A stretch of DNA of 5,745 bases from assembly GCA_002712645.1 (NCBI GenBank), contig PAUH01000030.1:1-5745 (forward strand), in the 5' to 3' direction. This document shows positions 1-5,125 of the stretch, piece after piece (position 1 is the first letter of the stretch; every line of letters begins with the position of its first letter). The notes beneath the pieces were generated by a model. The model worked only from the letters and a program-made list of their open reading frames with translations, ran no database searches and was not told the origin of the DNA. The stretch comes from Methanobacteriota archaeon (lineage in GTDB: Archaea > Thermoplasmatota > Poseidoniia > Poseidoniales > Thalassarchaeaceae). A program made the translations under genes and the position numbers.

Positions 1-392
1 TGGGCGACGGTCGAGGCCTTCGCCATGGGCGGAGGAGTGGTCACGGCGGCTACTTCTGGCACTCTTGCAGGAGAGTCTACCGTTTTGGCGACATCTGGGA
101 CCTCTTCTTGAACCGACTCTTCTGAGGCCGGGGGCGAATCGTCCGCCTCCCCCTCGGAGTCGAATTCTACTAACACGGCACCGACTGCCACCATATCTCC
201 AATTTCGCCATGTAGAGCAACTACGACTCCCGAGTAGGGTGAGGGGATGGTTACGGTGGACTTGTCAGTCATTATGTCGACGATGGAATCATCCTCAGAA
301 ACGCTCGCACCCACCTCGACATGCCATGTGACTACCTCGCCCTCAACGACGCCTTCGCCGATGTCAGGCAGCTTGAACGCCCTCCTCGCCAT
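1..392 (-). CDS. bkdB: Branched-chain 2-oxoacid dehydrogenase E2 (lipoyl acyltransferase), N-terminal part
   Basis: This is the first 130 codons of a dihydrolipoamide acyltransferase (E2), whose gene continues past the left edge of the window. E2 accepts the acyl group from E1 on a swinging lipoyl arm and passes it to CoA in the cytoplasmic 2-oxoacid dehydrogenase complex. Residues about 5-80 form a complete biotinyl/lipoyl domain, beginning FKLPDIGEG. The lipoylated lysine is K44 in the sequence MTDKSTVTIPSP, followed by the usual glycine-rich hairpin turns. Residues about 80-130 are an acidic, Pro/Ala/Val-rich flexible linker. The peripheral subunit-binding and catalytic domains (HxxxD motif) must lie outside the window. 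The ATG at 392 sits 2 nt after the E1 beta stop and 7 nt after a GGAGG, so it is probably translated together with E1. The MTDK lipoyl motif and the E1 neighbours favour the branched-chain complex over pyruvate dehydrogenase. Confidence 0.9.
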   Translation of the reverse strand, partial: MARRAFKLPDIGEGVVEGEVVTWHVEVGASVSEDDSIVDIMTDKSTVTIPSPYSGVVVALHGEIGDMVAVGAVLVEFDSEGEADDSPPASEESVQEEVPDVAKTVDSPARVPEVAAVTTPPPMAKASTVA

Positions 393-394
393 GG

Positions 395-1405
395 TCAGGC
401 CTCCAGCGTCTCACGTATGGCTTCTGCGATTCTAGAAGGGCTCGGCATGTAGTCCCATTCCGTAGTGTGCGGGAATGGGGTGTCCCACCCCGTAACCCTC
501 TTTATTGGCGCCTCAAGGCCCCAAAAGCACCTTTCTTGGATGCTAGCAGCCATTTCCGCTCCAAATCCGCTCGTCTTGGGCGCCTCGTGAACTATCACAC
601 AGCGCCCTGTTTTGGAAACAGACTCGACAATCGCGTCCCTGTCCCACGGAACCAGACTCTGCAGGTCAATCAAATCGCACGATGCCCCGGACATTTCTAT
701 TGCTTTCTCACACACATGCACCATGGTCCCCCATGAAACAATTGTACATTCATCTCCTTTCTTCGCAAGCCTCGCCTGTCCTATCGGAATTGTGTAGTGC
801 TCATCAGGGACATCGGCATCCGGGTGACCTGCCCACGTCGGAACATTGTGGGGATCGCCATAGAACGGTCCCCTGTAGCATCTTTTCGGTTCAAATACGA
901 CAACCGGGTCTTCTGATTCGATAGCTGAAATCAGAAGCCCTTTGGCATTGTACGGTGTCGATGCGTAAACCACCTTCAGGCCAGGAGTGTGCGTGAACTG
1001 GGATTCGGGCGACTGAGAGTGGTGGTGACCTCCTCGGATCCCTCCTCCAGCAGGAGTCCTTATCGTGACAGGTGTCCAGAATTCTCCTCCTGAACGATGC
1101 CTCAATTTAGCAATCTCATTGACTATCTGGTCGTATGCCGGGAAAATGTAGTCAGCAAACTGAATCTCACATACGGGCCTCAGCCCATTTAGCCCCATGC
1201 CAAATGCTATCGCCGCAATTCCTCCTTCTGAAAGTGGGGTGTCAAATACTCTCTGCGCGCCATGCTTCTCTTGAAGGCCATCCGATGTGCGGAAAACCCC
1301 TCCAAAGTAGCCAACGTCTTCTCCAAAGACTAGCACATTTTCATCTCTTTCAAGCATGACGTCAAGAGCCGAGTTAACCGCTTGAACCATGTTCATCTCA
1401 GACAT
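395..1405 (-). CDS. bkdA2: Branched-chain 2-oxoacid dehydrogenase E1 beta subunit
   Basis: This 336-residue protein is the usual full length for the beta subunit of the heterotetrameric thiamine-diphosphate E1. With E1 alpha it decarboxylates branched-chain 2-oxoacids from Val, Leu and Ile and acylates the lipoyl arm of E2. The N-terminal pyrimidine-binding domain carries the ERDENVLVFGEDVGYFGGVF block (residues 19-38). E60, in TPLSEGGI, is the family glutamate that contacts the cofactor aminopyrimidine. H129, in HHHSQSPE, is the family catalytic histidine. The transketolase C-terminal domain covers about residues 205-330 and includes GRCVIVHEAPKTSGFGAE and RVTGWDTPFPH. From memory, these blocks agree closely with Pseudomonas BkdA2, including the VGYFGGVFR and GWDTP segments, and fit pyruvate dehydrogenase beta less well. 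The start ATG directly follows the E1 alpha stop (TGAATG), with GAGGGG 7 nt upstream. Specificity for branched-chain substrates is inferred from similarity. Confidence 0.93.
   Translation of the reverse strand: MSEMNMVQAVNSALDVMLERDENVLVFGEDVGYFGGVFRTSDGLQEKHGAQRVFDTPLSEGGIAAIAFGMGLNGLRPVCEIQFADYIFPAYDQIVNEIAKLRHRSGGEFWTPVTIRTPAGGGIRGGHHHSQSPESQFTHTPGLKVVYASTPYNAKGLLISAIESEDPVVVFEPKRCYRGPFYGDPHNVPTWAGHPDADVPDEHYTIPIGQARLAKKGDECTIVSWGTMVHVCEKAIEMSGASCDLIDLQSLVPWDRDAIVESVSKTGRCVIVHEAPKTSGFGAEMAASIQERCFWGLEAPIKRVTGWDTPFPHTTEWDYMPSPSRIAEAIRETLEA
400..404 (-). promoter_or_regulatory. Ribosome binding site of E2 gene
   Basis: GGAGG on the minus strand lies 7 nt before the E2 ATG at 392 and within the last codons of E1 beta. 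It fixes that start and supports coupled translation. Confidence 0.7.
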
Positions 1406-2641
1406 TCAATCACCCCTCAGTCGATTCATCTCGTCCCATTGCTCACGGAGATGCCATGGAACTTCGGAATAAACTTCTGTAAATATGGTGTCAGAAGATG
1501 GATACGGCCCTTCTGCCAAATCACCGTACTTGACCGCTTCCTTGTATGCTTGCATGACCTCTTCATCGATCCTCGCCTCCATCGACTCTTGTTTTTCGTC
1601 TGACCATGAACCAGCAGAGATGAGATGACGCTTCAGACGATCGATGGGATCTCCCCCTGGCCATGCTGAAGACTCGTCAGAAGGCCTGTATCTAGATGGA
1701 TCATCGCTGCTACTGTGGGCCCCTGCACGGTATGTTAGCACCTCGATATGAGTCGCTCCCTTTCCAGCAGAAGCCCTCTGACGTGCCCATGCGGTCGTCG
1801 AATACAGTGCTAGGAAGTCATTACCATCAACCCTCAGAGACGGGACGTCATATGCCAAGCCACGATCTGCGAAAGTACTGCTGCCGCTAGCCAAATTCGC
1901 ATGAGTCGATATGGCCCATTGGTTATTCACGACGTTCAGAATAACCGGGGCACGGTACACGCTTGCGAAATTAAGGGCATAGTGGTAGTCGCCTTCTGCA
2001 CTGGCCCCATCTCCAATCCATGTGATGGTAACCTCATCTAGCTGTTTGTAGGCTGAAGCCATAGCCACACCGACGGCTTGACTGAATTGCGTACCAACGG
2101 GGCTTGAGACCGAAATGTACCTGCCATCCCGGTAAGTGTAGTGCACGGGCATCTGCCTCCCTTTCACGTTATCCTCGACGTTACCTATGCAGTGGCAGAT
2201 CATGCTGACCATATCTCTGCCTCTGACAAATTGCGCCCCTGGTTGCCGATATGTGGGGAACACCCAATCCTGGTTTTGCAGAGCCATGGTCTGTGCGATT
2301 GCCACTGCCTCTTCGCCCAGGGACCTCATGTAGAAAGAAAGCTTACCAGTCCTCTGCATTTTCATCATACGCTCGTCGAAAATCCTCAACCTCACCATGT
2401 GTTCGAGACCTTCCAGGAGAATCCTGTCATCAATGTCCGGATCCCATGCTCCAGATCTGGAATCGTCATCCCCCAGCACACGGATCAAACCTTCCGCATG
2501 AGGCCGAGTGTCACCAGAAGAACAGGTTTCAGGATCCGGTTTTTCTAGATCGCCAGGCGTATACTCCCACTTTCCGAAGGATGCCGAATCGCCAGGTCTG
2601 AAAGGCGCCTCTGGAACATGGATCGAGTTGTCGCTTGTCAT
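1406..2641 (-). CDS. bkdA1: Branched-chain 2-oxoacid dehydrogenase E1 alpha subunit
   Basis: This 411-residue protein is the alpha subunit of E1 and binds the diphosphate and Mg2+ of thiamine diphosphate. The ThDP motif runs from GDG (residues 210-212, in WIGDGASAEGD) to NNQWAIS (N239-N240). The substrate and phosphorylation-loop region is YRAGAHSSSDDPSRYRP (304-320), with the family histidine at H309. The segment FPTYRQPGAQFVRGRD (128-143) is also characteristic. The N-terminal stretch IHVPEAPFRPGD (7-18) and the roughly 70-residue N-terminal extension match the long Pseudomonas-type BkdA1 (about 410 residues) rather than shorter pyruvate dehydrogenase alpha chains. This comparison is from memory of the family. 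The ATG overlaps the lipA stop by 4 nt (ATGA), with AAAGGAG about 10 nt upstream. Whether the Ser residues in the loop are phosphorylated, as in mitochondria, is unknown and no kinase gene is visible here. Confidence 0.94.
   Translation of the reverse strand: MTSDNSIHVPEAPFRPGDSASFGKWEYTPGDLEKPDPETCSSGDTRPHAEGLIRVLGDDDSRSGAWDPDIDDRILLEGLEHMVRLRIFDERMMKMQRTGKLSFYMRSLGEEAVAIAQTMALQNQDWVFPTYRQPGAQFVRGRDMVSMICHCIGNVEDNVKGRQMPVHYTYRDGRYISVSSPVGTQFSQAVGVAMASAYKQLDEVTITWIGDGASAEGDYHYALNFASVYRAPVILNVVNNQWAISTHANLASGSSTFADRGLAYDVPSLRVDGNDFLALYSTTAWARQRASAGKGATHIEVLTYRAGAHSSSDDPSRYRPSDESSAWPGGDPIDRLKRHLISAGSWSDEKQESMEARIDEEVMQAYKEAVKYGDLAEGPYPSSDTIFTEVYSEVPWHLREQWDEMNRLRGD
1409..1418 (-). promoter_or_regulatory. 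Ribosome binding site of E1 beta gene
   Basis: GAGGGGTGAT on the minus strand closely matches the complement of the 16S rRNA 3' end. It lies inside the last codons of E1 alpha, with 7 nt between GAGGGG and the E1 beta ATG, and so selects the start at 1405. Confidence 0.75.
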
Positions 2642-3663
2642 GAAACTAAACTCTCCTTTGCTACATGTGCGGACTTCTGAAGACTACTTATCGCTGAACC
2701 TGTAGCATCACGGGTGACAACAGGTTCCGCGCCCATGGCCTCTTCCCATAGCAGCCCTGCACGATAACTCGACCTGACAAGCGGGCCACATGCAACTCCT
2801 TCGAAACCCATCGCTCTAGCTTCAGAGTCCCACATTTCGAATGATGAAGGTTCTGGGAACCTATCAATCTGCAGGTGCCTGTCTGATGGTTGGAGATATT
2901 GTCCAATGGTAAGCAGATGGACTCCAGAATCTCTCAGCAACCTCATCGCCTCGACCACTTCCTCATCAGTTTCTCCAAGTCCAACCATGAGGCTCGATTT
3001 TATTTTCAAATCAGGCCTTAGTCGCGCAGCCTCGGATAGGATATCGAGTGACTGCTGGAATGATGCTCTCGAGTCTCGGACAAGTTTGTCCAGTCGGGGA
3101 ACGCACTCAACGTTGTGCGCGAAGACCCTCAGTGGCAGATCCCTCAACAGCATGTTAAGCGCCTCCATGTTACCATCTAGGTCTGAGCACAACAGCTCAA
3201 GCCCAACGTCAGGAGACCTCTCATGTACGGACAAGATACAATCGCGATAGTGCGAGGCACCTCCATCGGCAAGATCGTCCCTGTTAACCACAGTTATCAC
3301 TGCATGGCTGATCCCCATAACGTCAACCGCTTCTGCAAGTTTATCCGGCTCCTCGGAATTCAAGGGTAGCGGGTTCTTCAACGTCCCAACTGCACAGAAT
3401 TTACAACCTCTTGTACAGGATTGGCCTGCTATCATGAATGTGGCTGTCCCCCTTCCCCAGCAATCATGTATGTTGGGGCATCGAGCCTCTTCACACACAG
3501 TATTCAGGCTATTTCTTGATACATTTTCTCGCATTTTGATGAAGGATTCTTGTGCTACCCCTGTTGGAAGCGAGGTCCTAAACCAAGAGGGCAGACGCTT
3601 CCTTGCCGCCCTTCGACGAGCAATGGCCGAGTTGCCATTGGCCACAGGCAGCCGACGCGACAT
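2638..3663 (-). CDS. lipA: Lipoyl synthase (radical SAM)
   Basis: This 341-residue enzyme inserts two sulfur atoms into the octanoyl group bound to a lipoyl-domain lysine, making the lipoyl cofactor. All family cysteines are present. C57, C62 and C68 form the CX4CX5C motif (CEEARCPNIHDC) of the auxiliary, sulfur-donating 4Fe-4S cluster. C83, C87 and C90 form the CX3CX2C radical-SAM motif (CTRGCKFC). The RSSY motif that binds the auxiliary cluster is at 297-300 (GPLVRSSYRAG). Other family blocks include VNRDDLADGGA, HNVECVPRL and KSSLMVGLGETDEEV. The basic N-terminus (about residues 1-25) is poorly conserved, so a slightly later start is possible. The ATG at 3663 has no SD but has a TATA-like box about 27 bp upstream, which fits a leaderless transcript and makes this the likely first gene of the operon. 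The next genes encode its substrate protein complex. No octanoyltransferase or lipoate ligase gene is seen in the window. Confidence 0.96.
   Translation of the reverse strand: MSRRLPVANGNSAIARRRAARKRLPSWFRTSLPTGVAQESFIKMRENVSRNSLNTVCEEARCPNIHDCWGRGTATFMIAGQSCTRGCKFCAVGTLKNPLPLNSEEPDKLAEAVDVMGISHAVITVVNRDDLADGGASHYRDCILSVHERSPDVGLELLCSDLDGNMEALNMLLRDLPLRVFAHNVECVPRLDKLVRDSRASFQQSLDILSEAARLRPDLKIKSSLMVGLGETDEEVVEAMRLLRDSGVHLLTIGQYLQPSDRHLQIDRFPEPSSFEMWDSEARAMGFEGVACGPLVRSSYRAGLLWEEAMGAEPVVTRDATGSAISSLQKSAHVAKESLVS
2651..2659 (-). promoter_or_regulatory. Ribosome binding site of E1 alpha gene
   Basis: AAAGGAGAG on the minus strand lies inside the 3' end of lipA, 9 nt before the E1 alpha ATG at 2641. 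It supports that start and reinitiation at the ATGA overlap. Confidence 0.65.
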
Positions 3664-3687
3664 GAAACGACCCAGCCGCAGGAGTGG

Positions 3688-3693
3688 ATTAAT
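3688..3693 (-). promoter_or_regulatory. TATA-like box of the lipA-bkd operon
   Basis: An ATTAAT core sits in an otherwise GC-richer divergent intergenic region, centred about 27 bp before the lipA ATG. Archaeal TATA boxes lie about 25-27 bp before the transcription start, so the transcript would begin at or very near the ATG. No SD precedes that ATG. This is inferred from spacing only. Confidence 0.4.
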
Positions 3694-3726
3694 GGTTCCG
3701 AGAAGTGCTCACCAACATTACGATGG

Positions 3727-3734
3727 TTGAAATT
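3727..3734 (+). promoter_or_regulatory. Possible TATA-like box of the pterin operon
   Basis: TTGAAATT is the most AT-rich stretch near the expected position, centred about 27 bp before the reductase ATG at 3758. The match to a TATA box is weak. The gene also has a weak SD-like AAGGG at 3750-3754, just before its start, so the leader could be short or absent. Confidence 0.25.
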
Positions 3735-3757
3735 GGTGTAGCACGACAGAAGGGCAT

Positions 3758-4504
3758 ATGCAGGGCGCAGTACTAGTCACTGGAGCCGCTAAACGAATAG
3801 GCCGCGCGATAGCACTAAGATTGGCCCAAGAAGGCTACCAAGTTGCTGTTCACTACCGTTCTTCAAGTGAAGAGGCAATGGAAACAGCACGTATGATAGA
3901 GAAACAAGGCGGATCGGCCGTATGCGTCAGAGCCGATCTTGGAAATACTTCTGATGTAGAGAATTTACTCGAATCCGCAAGCAAGGCGATTGGCCGTCCC
4001 ATCACGGGAATCGTCAACAATGCGTCTCTGTACATCCACGACCGGCTTGATACGATGAATCCGGAGGTGTGGTCCGATCACATGCGCATCAATGTATACG
4101 CGCCACTGGCTCTTACAAATTCCCTCTCGAACAGTGGCGGGGGTTGGATTGTGAATATCCTCGACTACAAAATCGCATCCCCAAATGCAGATTTCTTATC
4201 TTACACAATTTCAAAATTTGCGCTTGAAGGGGCTACAAAGACACTCGCAAGAGACCTCGCCCCCGAAGTCAGAATCAACGCTGTGGCCCCTGGACACACT
4301 CTGAGTAGCGATCACCTAGATGATGACGAACTGGTGGAAGCGCAGACCTCCGCCCCTCTTGGAATCGGCCCGACTCCTGGCGATATTGCAGATGCAGTGT
4401 CATACCTCGCTTCCGCCAAAGCGGTAGCCGGGCAAACCATCTATGTGGATGGGGGGGAGAGATTCCGCCAGAGAGATAGGGATCCAGCCTTTGAGGTGAT
4501 TTGA
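3758..4504 (+). CDS. Short-chain reductase, PTR1/FolM-type pteridine reductase
   Basis: This 248-residue classical SDR enzyme is predicted to reduce a dihydropterin with NADPH. The Rossmann cofactor motif is TGAAKRIG (8-15). R34 after the second strand (HYRSS) suggests NADPH preference. D60 and the NNAS motif (87-90) follow. The catalytic residues are D136 (in NILDYKI), Y149 and K153 (in YTISK). Most SDRs have Ser where this protein has Asp. Leishmania PTR1 (D181, Y194, K198) and E. coli FolM (TDY...YAASK) have Asp with the same 13- and 4-residue spacing. The AAKRIG and HYRSS segments also resemble PTR1. The C-terminus has YVDGGERF followed by a charged tail of about 13 residues. It is joined to folB by a TGATG overlap, which supports a pterin role. 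The exact substrate (dihydrofolate, dihydromonapterin or dihydrobiopterin) cannot be decided. A 7-G run at 4451-4457 could be a sequencing weak point, but the frame is intact. Confidence 0.82.
   Translation: MQGAVLVTGAAKRIGRAIALRLAQEGYQVAVHYRSSSEEAMETARMIEKQGGSAVCVRADLGNTSDVENLLESASKAIGRPITGIVNNASLYIHDRLDTMNPEVWSDHMRINVYAPLALTNSLSNSGGGWIVNILDYKIASPNADFLSYTISKFALEGATKTLARDLAPEVRINAVAPGHTLSSDHLDDDELVEAQTSAPLGIGPTPGDIADAVSYLASAKAVAGQTIYVDGGERFRQRDRDPAFEVI
4493..4498 (+). promoter_or_regulatory. Ribosome binding site of folB
   Basis: GAGGTG, part of the longer anti-SD complement GAGGTGATT, lies 5 nt before the ATG at 4504 and inside the last codons of the reductase. It favours that ATG over the adjacent TTG at 4501. 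Confidence 0.75.
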
Positions 4505-4908
4505 TGGGACAACAATCTTCCATGACTGATGCAGCGATATATCTTGGATTGAGAGATTGGGGCACAATACGCTTGGAGAAACTCATTAGACAGGTGGATC
4601 TGGGAATCCACGATCATGAAAGAGGAGTCACCCAGCCTGTACGATTTGATATCGAGGTGCTCGTCCAATCCCCTGAGGGAGGTGACTCAATTGATAATGT
4701 CCTGGACTACGAATATCTCGAGCAATCAGTGAATAATGCGCTCTCGGAATCTAGAGCTGAACTACAGGAGACATTGGCTAGAAGAATACTGGATTCTGTC
4801 ATGCTCCCCCAAGCAGCTCTTGCGGCAACAGTGTCTCTGACAAAACTCGACCCCATGGGCTTCGACAGCCAATTGGGGTGCACTTTGGTCAGAATGCCTG
4901 AGAAGTAA
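4504..4908 (+). CDS. folB: Dihydroneopterin aldolase, FolB type
   Basis: This 134-residue protein of the T-fold family is predicted to cleave 7,8-dihydroneopterin to 6-hydroxymethyl-dihydropterin and glycolaldehyde in folate synthesis. Conserved positions are visible. The block GIHDHERGVTQPVRFDIEV (34-52) carries the pterin-binding glutamate E39. Y69 is in LDYEYL. E89, in LQETLARRIL, matches the second pterin-binding glutamate. The catalytic lysine is K114, in SLTKLDP. The usual Lys-Pro here is Lys-Leu. The core begins near residue 23 (IRLEKL), so the protein has an N-terminal extension of about 20 residues. A second in-frame ATG at 4522 would shorten it but lacks the good SD. Its ATG overlaps the stop of the pteridine reductase by one base. 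Most archaea that make this intermediate use the unrelated MptD, so a bacterial-type FolB would be notable if the host is an archaeon. Epimerase activity, seen in FolB and FolX relatives, is also possible. Confidence 0.85.
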   Translation: MGQQSSMTDAAIYLGLRDWGTIRLEKLIRQVDLGIHDHERGVTQPVRFDIEVLVQSPEGGDSIDNVLDYEYLEQSVNNALSESRAELQETLARRILDSVMLPQAALAATVSLTKLDPMGFDSQLGCTLVRMPEK

Positions 4909-4922
4909 CATGCAGCATCATG

Positions 4923-4926
4923 AAAA
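4923..4926 (-). terminator. Possible oligo-T terminator of tRNA-Leu
   Basis: TTTT on the minus strand begins 3 nt after the encoded CCA. Archaeal transcription often stops at T-runs, but four T residues is short and no hairpin is seen. The gap to folB is only 20 nt. Confidence 0.25.
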
Positions 4927-4928
4927 GT

Positions 4929-5013
4929 TGGTGCAGGGGGTGGGATTTGAACCCACGAAGGCTTTGCCACCGGAGCTTAAGTCCGGCCCCTTTGACCACT
5001 CGGGTACCCCTGC
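4929..5013 (-). tRNA. tRNA-Leu (anticodon UAA), CCA encoded
   Basis: The minus strand folds into a full type II tRNA. The 7-bp acceptor stem pairs GCAGGGG with CCCCTGC, followed by discriminator A and a genomically encoded CCA (4931-4929). The D arm pairs CCC with GGG around GAGTGGTCAAA. The anticodon stem CCGGA/TCCGG encloses the 7-nt loop CTTAAGC, giving anticodon UAA, which reads the Leu codon UUA. The long variable arm has a GGC/GCC stem around AAA, as expected for leucine. The T arm pairs GTGGG with CCCAC around TTCAAAT. No intron interrupts the anticodon loop. The gene points toward folB. No convincing TATA box was found at the expected position upstream (around 5035-5045 there is only a weak GATTCAAG). 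Confidence 0.96.
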
Positions 5014-5094
5014 GTGCCTGCCGACACGAGTCACAGACTTGAATCAACCCGCGAGGGCTCAGAACATGCGCAGTACTTGTCCGGACCGTGAGAA

Positions 5095-5102
5095 TACTTT
5101 AA
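5095..5102 (+). promoter_or_regulatory. TATA-like box of the exported-protein gene
   Basis: TACTTTAA, centred about 27 bp before the ATG at 5126, is at the position expected for an archaeal TATA box driving a leaderless transcript. The bases just before the ATG (GACCATCCTAC) contain no SD, which agrees. Confidence 0.45.
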
Positions 5103-5125
5103 CCGGCGACTACAGACCATCCTAC

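Noticed and set aside
2141..2548. Long plus-strand open frame opposite E1 alpha
   Set aside because: It lies wholly antisense to a clearly recognised gene, its translation resembles no family, and it lacks an SD or promoter.
395..2641. Annotation of the E1 genes as pyruvate dehydrogenase or acetoin dehydrogenase
   Set aside because: The length, the N-terminal extension of E1 alpha and several signature blocks agree better with the branched-chain enzyme, although substrate specificity is not proven.
2906..3250. Plus-strand open frame opposite lipA, rich in Ser and Thr
   Set aside because: Its composition is what the reverse strand of the lipA codons gives. No motif or start signal supports it.
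4451..4457. Seven-G run as a frameshift in the reductase
   Set aside because: The frame reads through the run into the expected VDGGERF C-terminal motif and meets folB with a normal coupled overlap, so no break is indicated.
4501..4503. TTG start for folB
   Set aside because: It would add one residue and leave only 2 nt after the GAGGTG SD. The ATG at 4504 has better spacing.
3758..4504. Annotation of the SDR as 3-oxoacyl-ACP reductase (FabG)
   Set aside because: The catalytic Ser position is Asp136, as in PTR1 and FolM, and the neighbour is folB, so pteridine reductase fits better.
4275..4668. Minus-strand open frames across the reductase-folB junction
   Set aside because: They overlap two well-supported coupled genes and show no recognisable domain.
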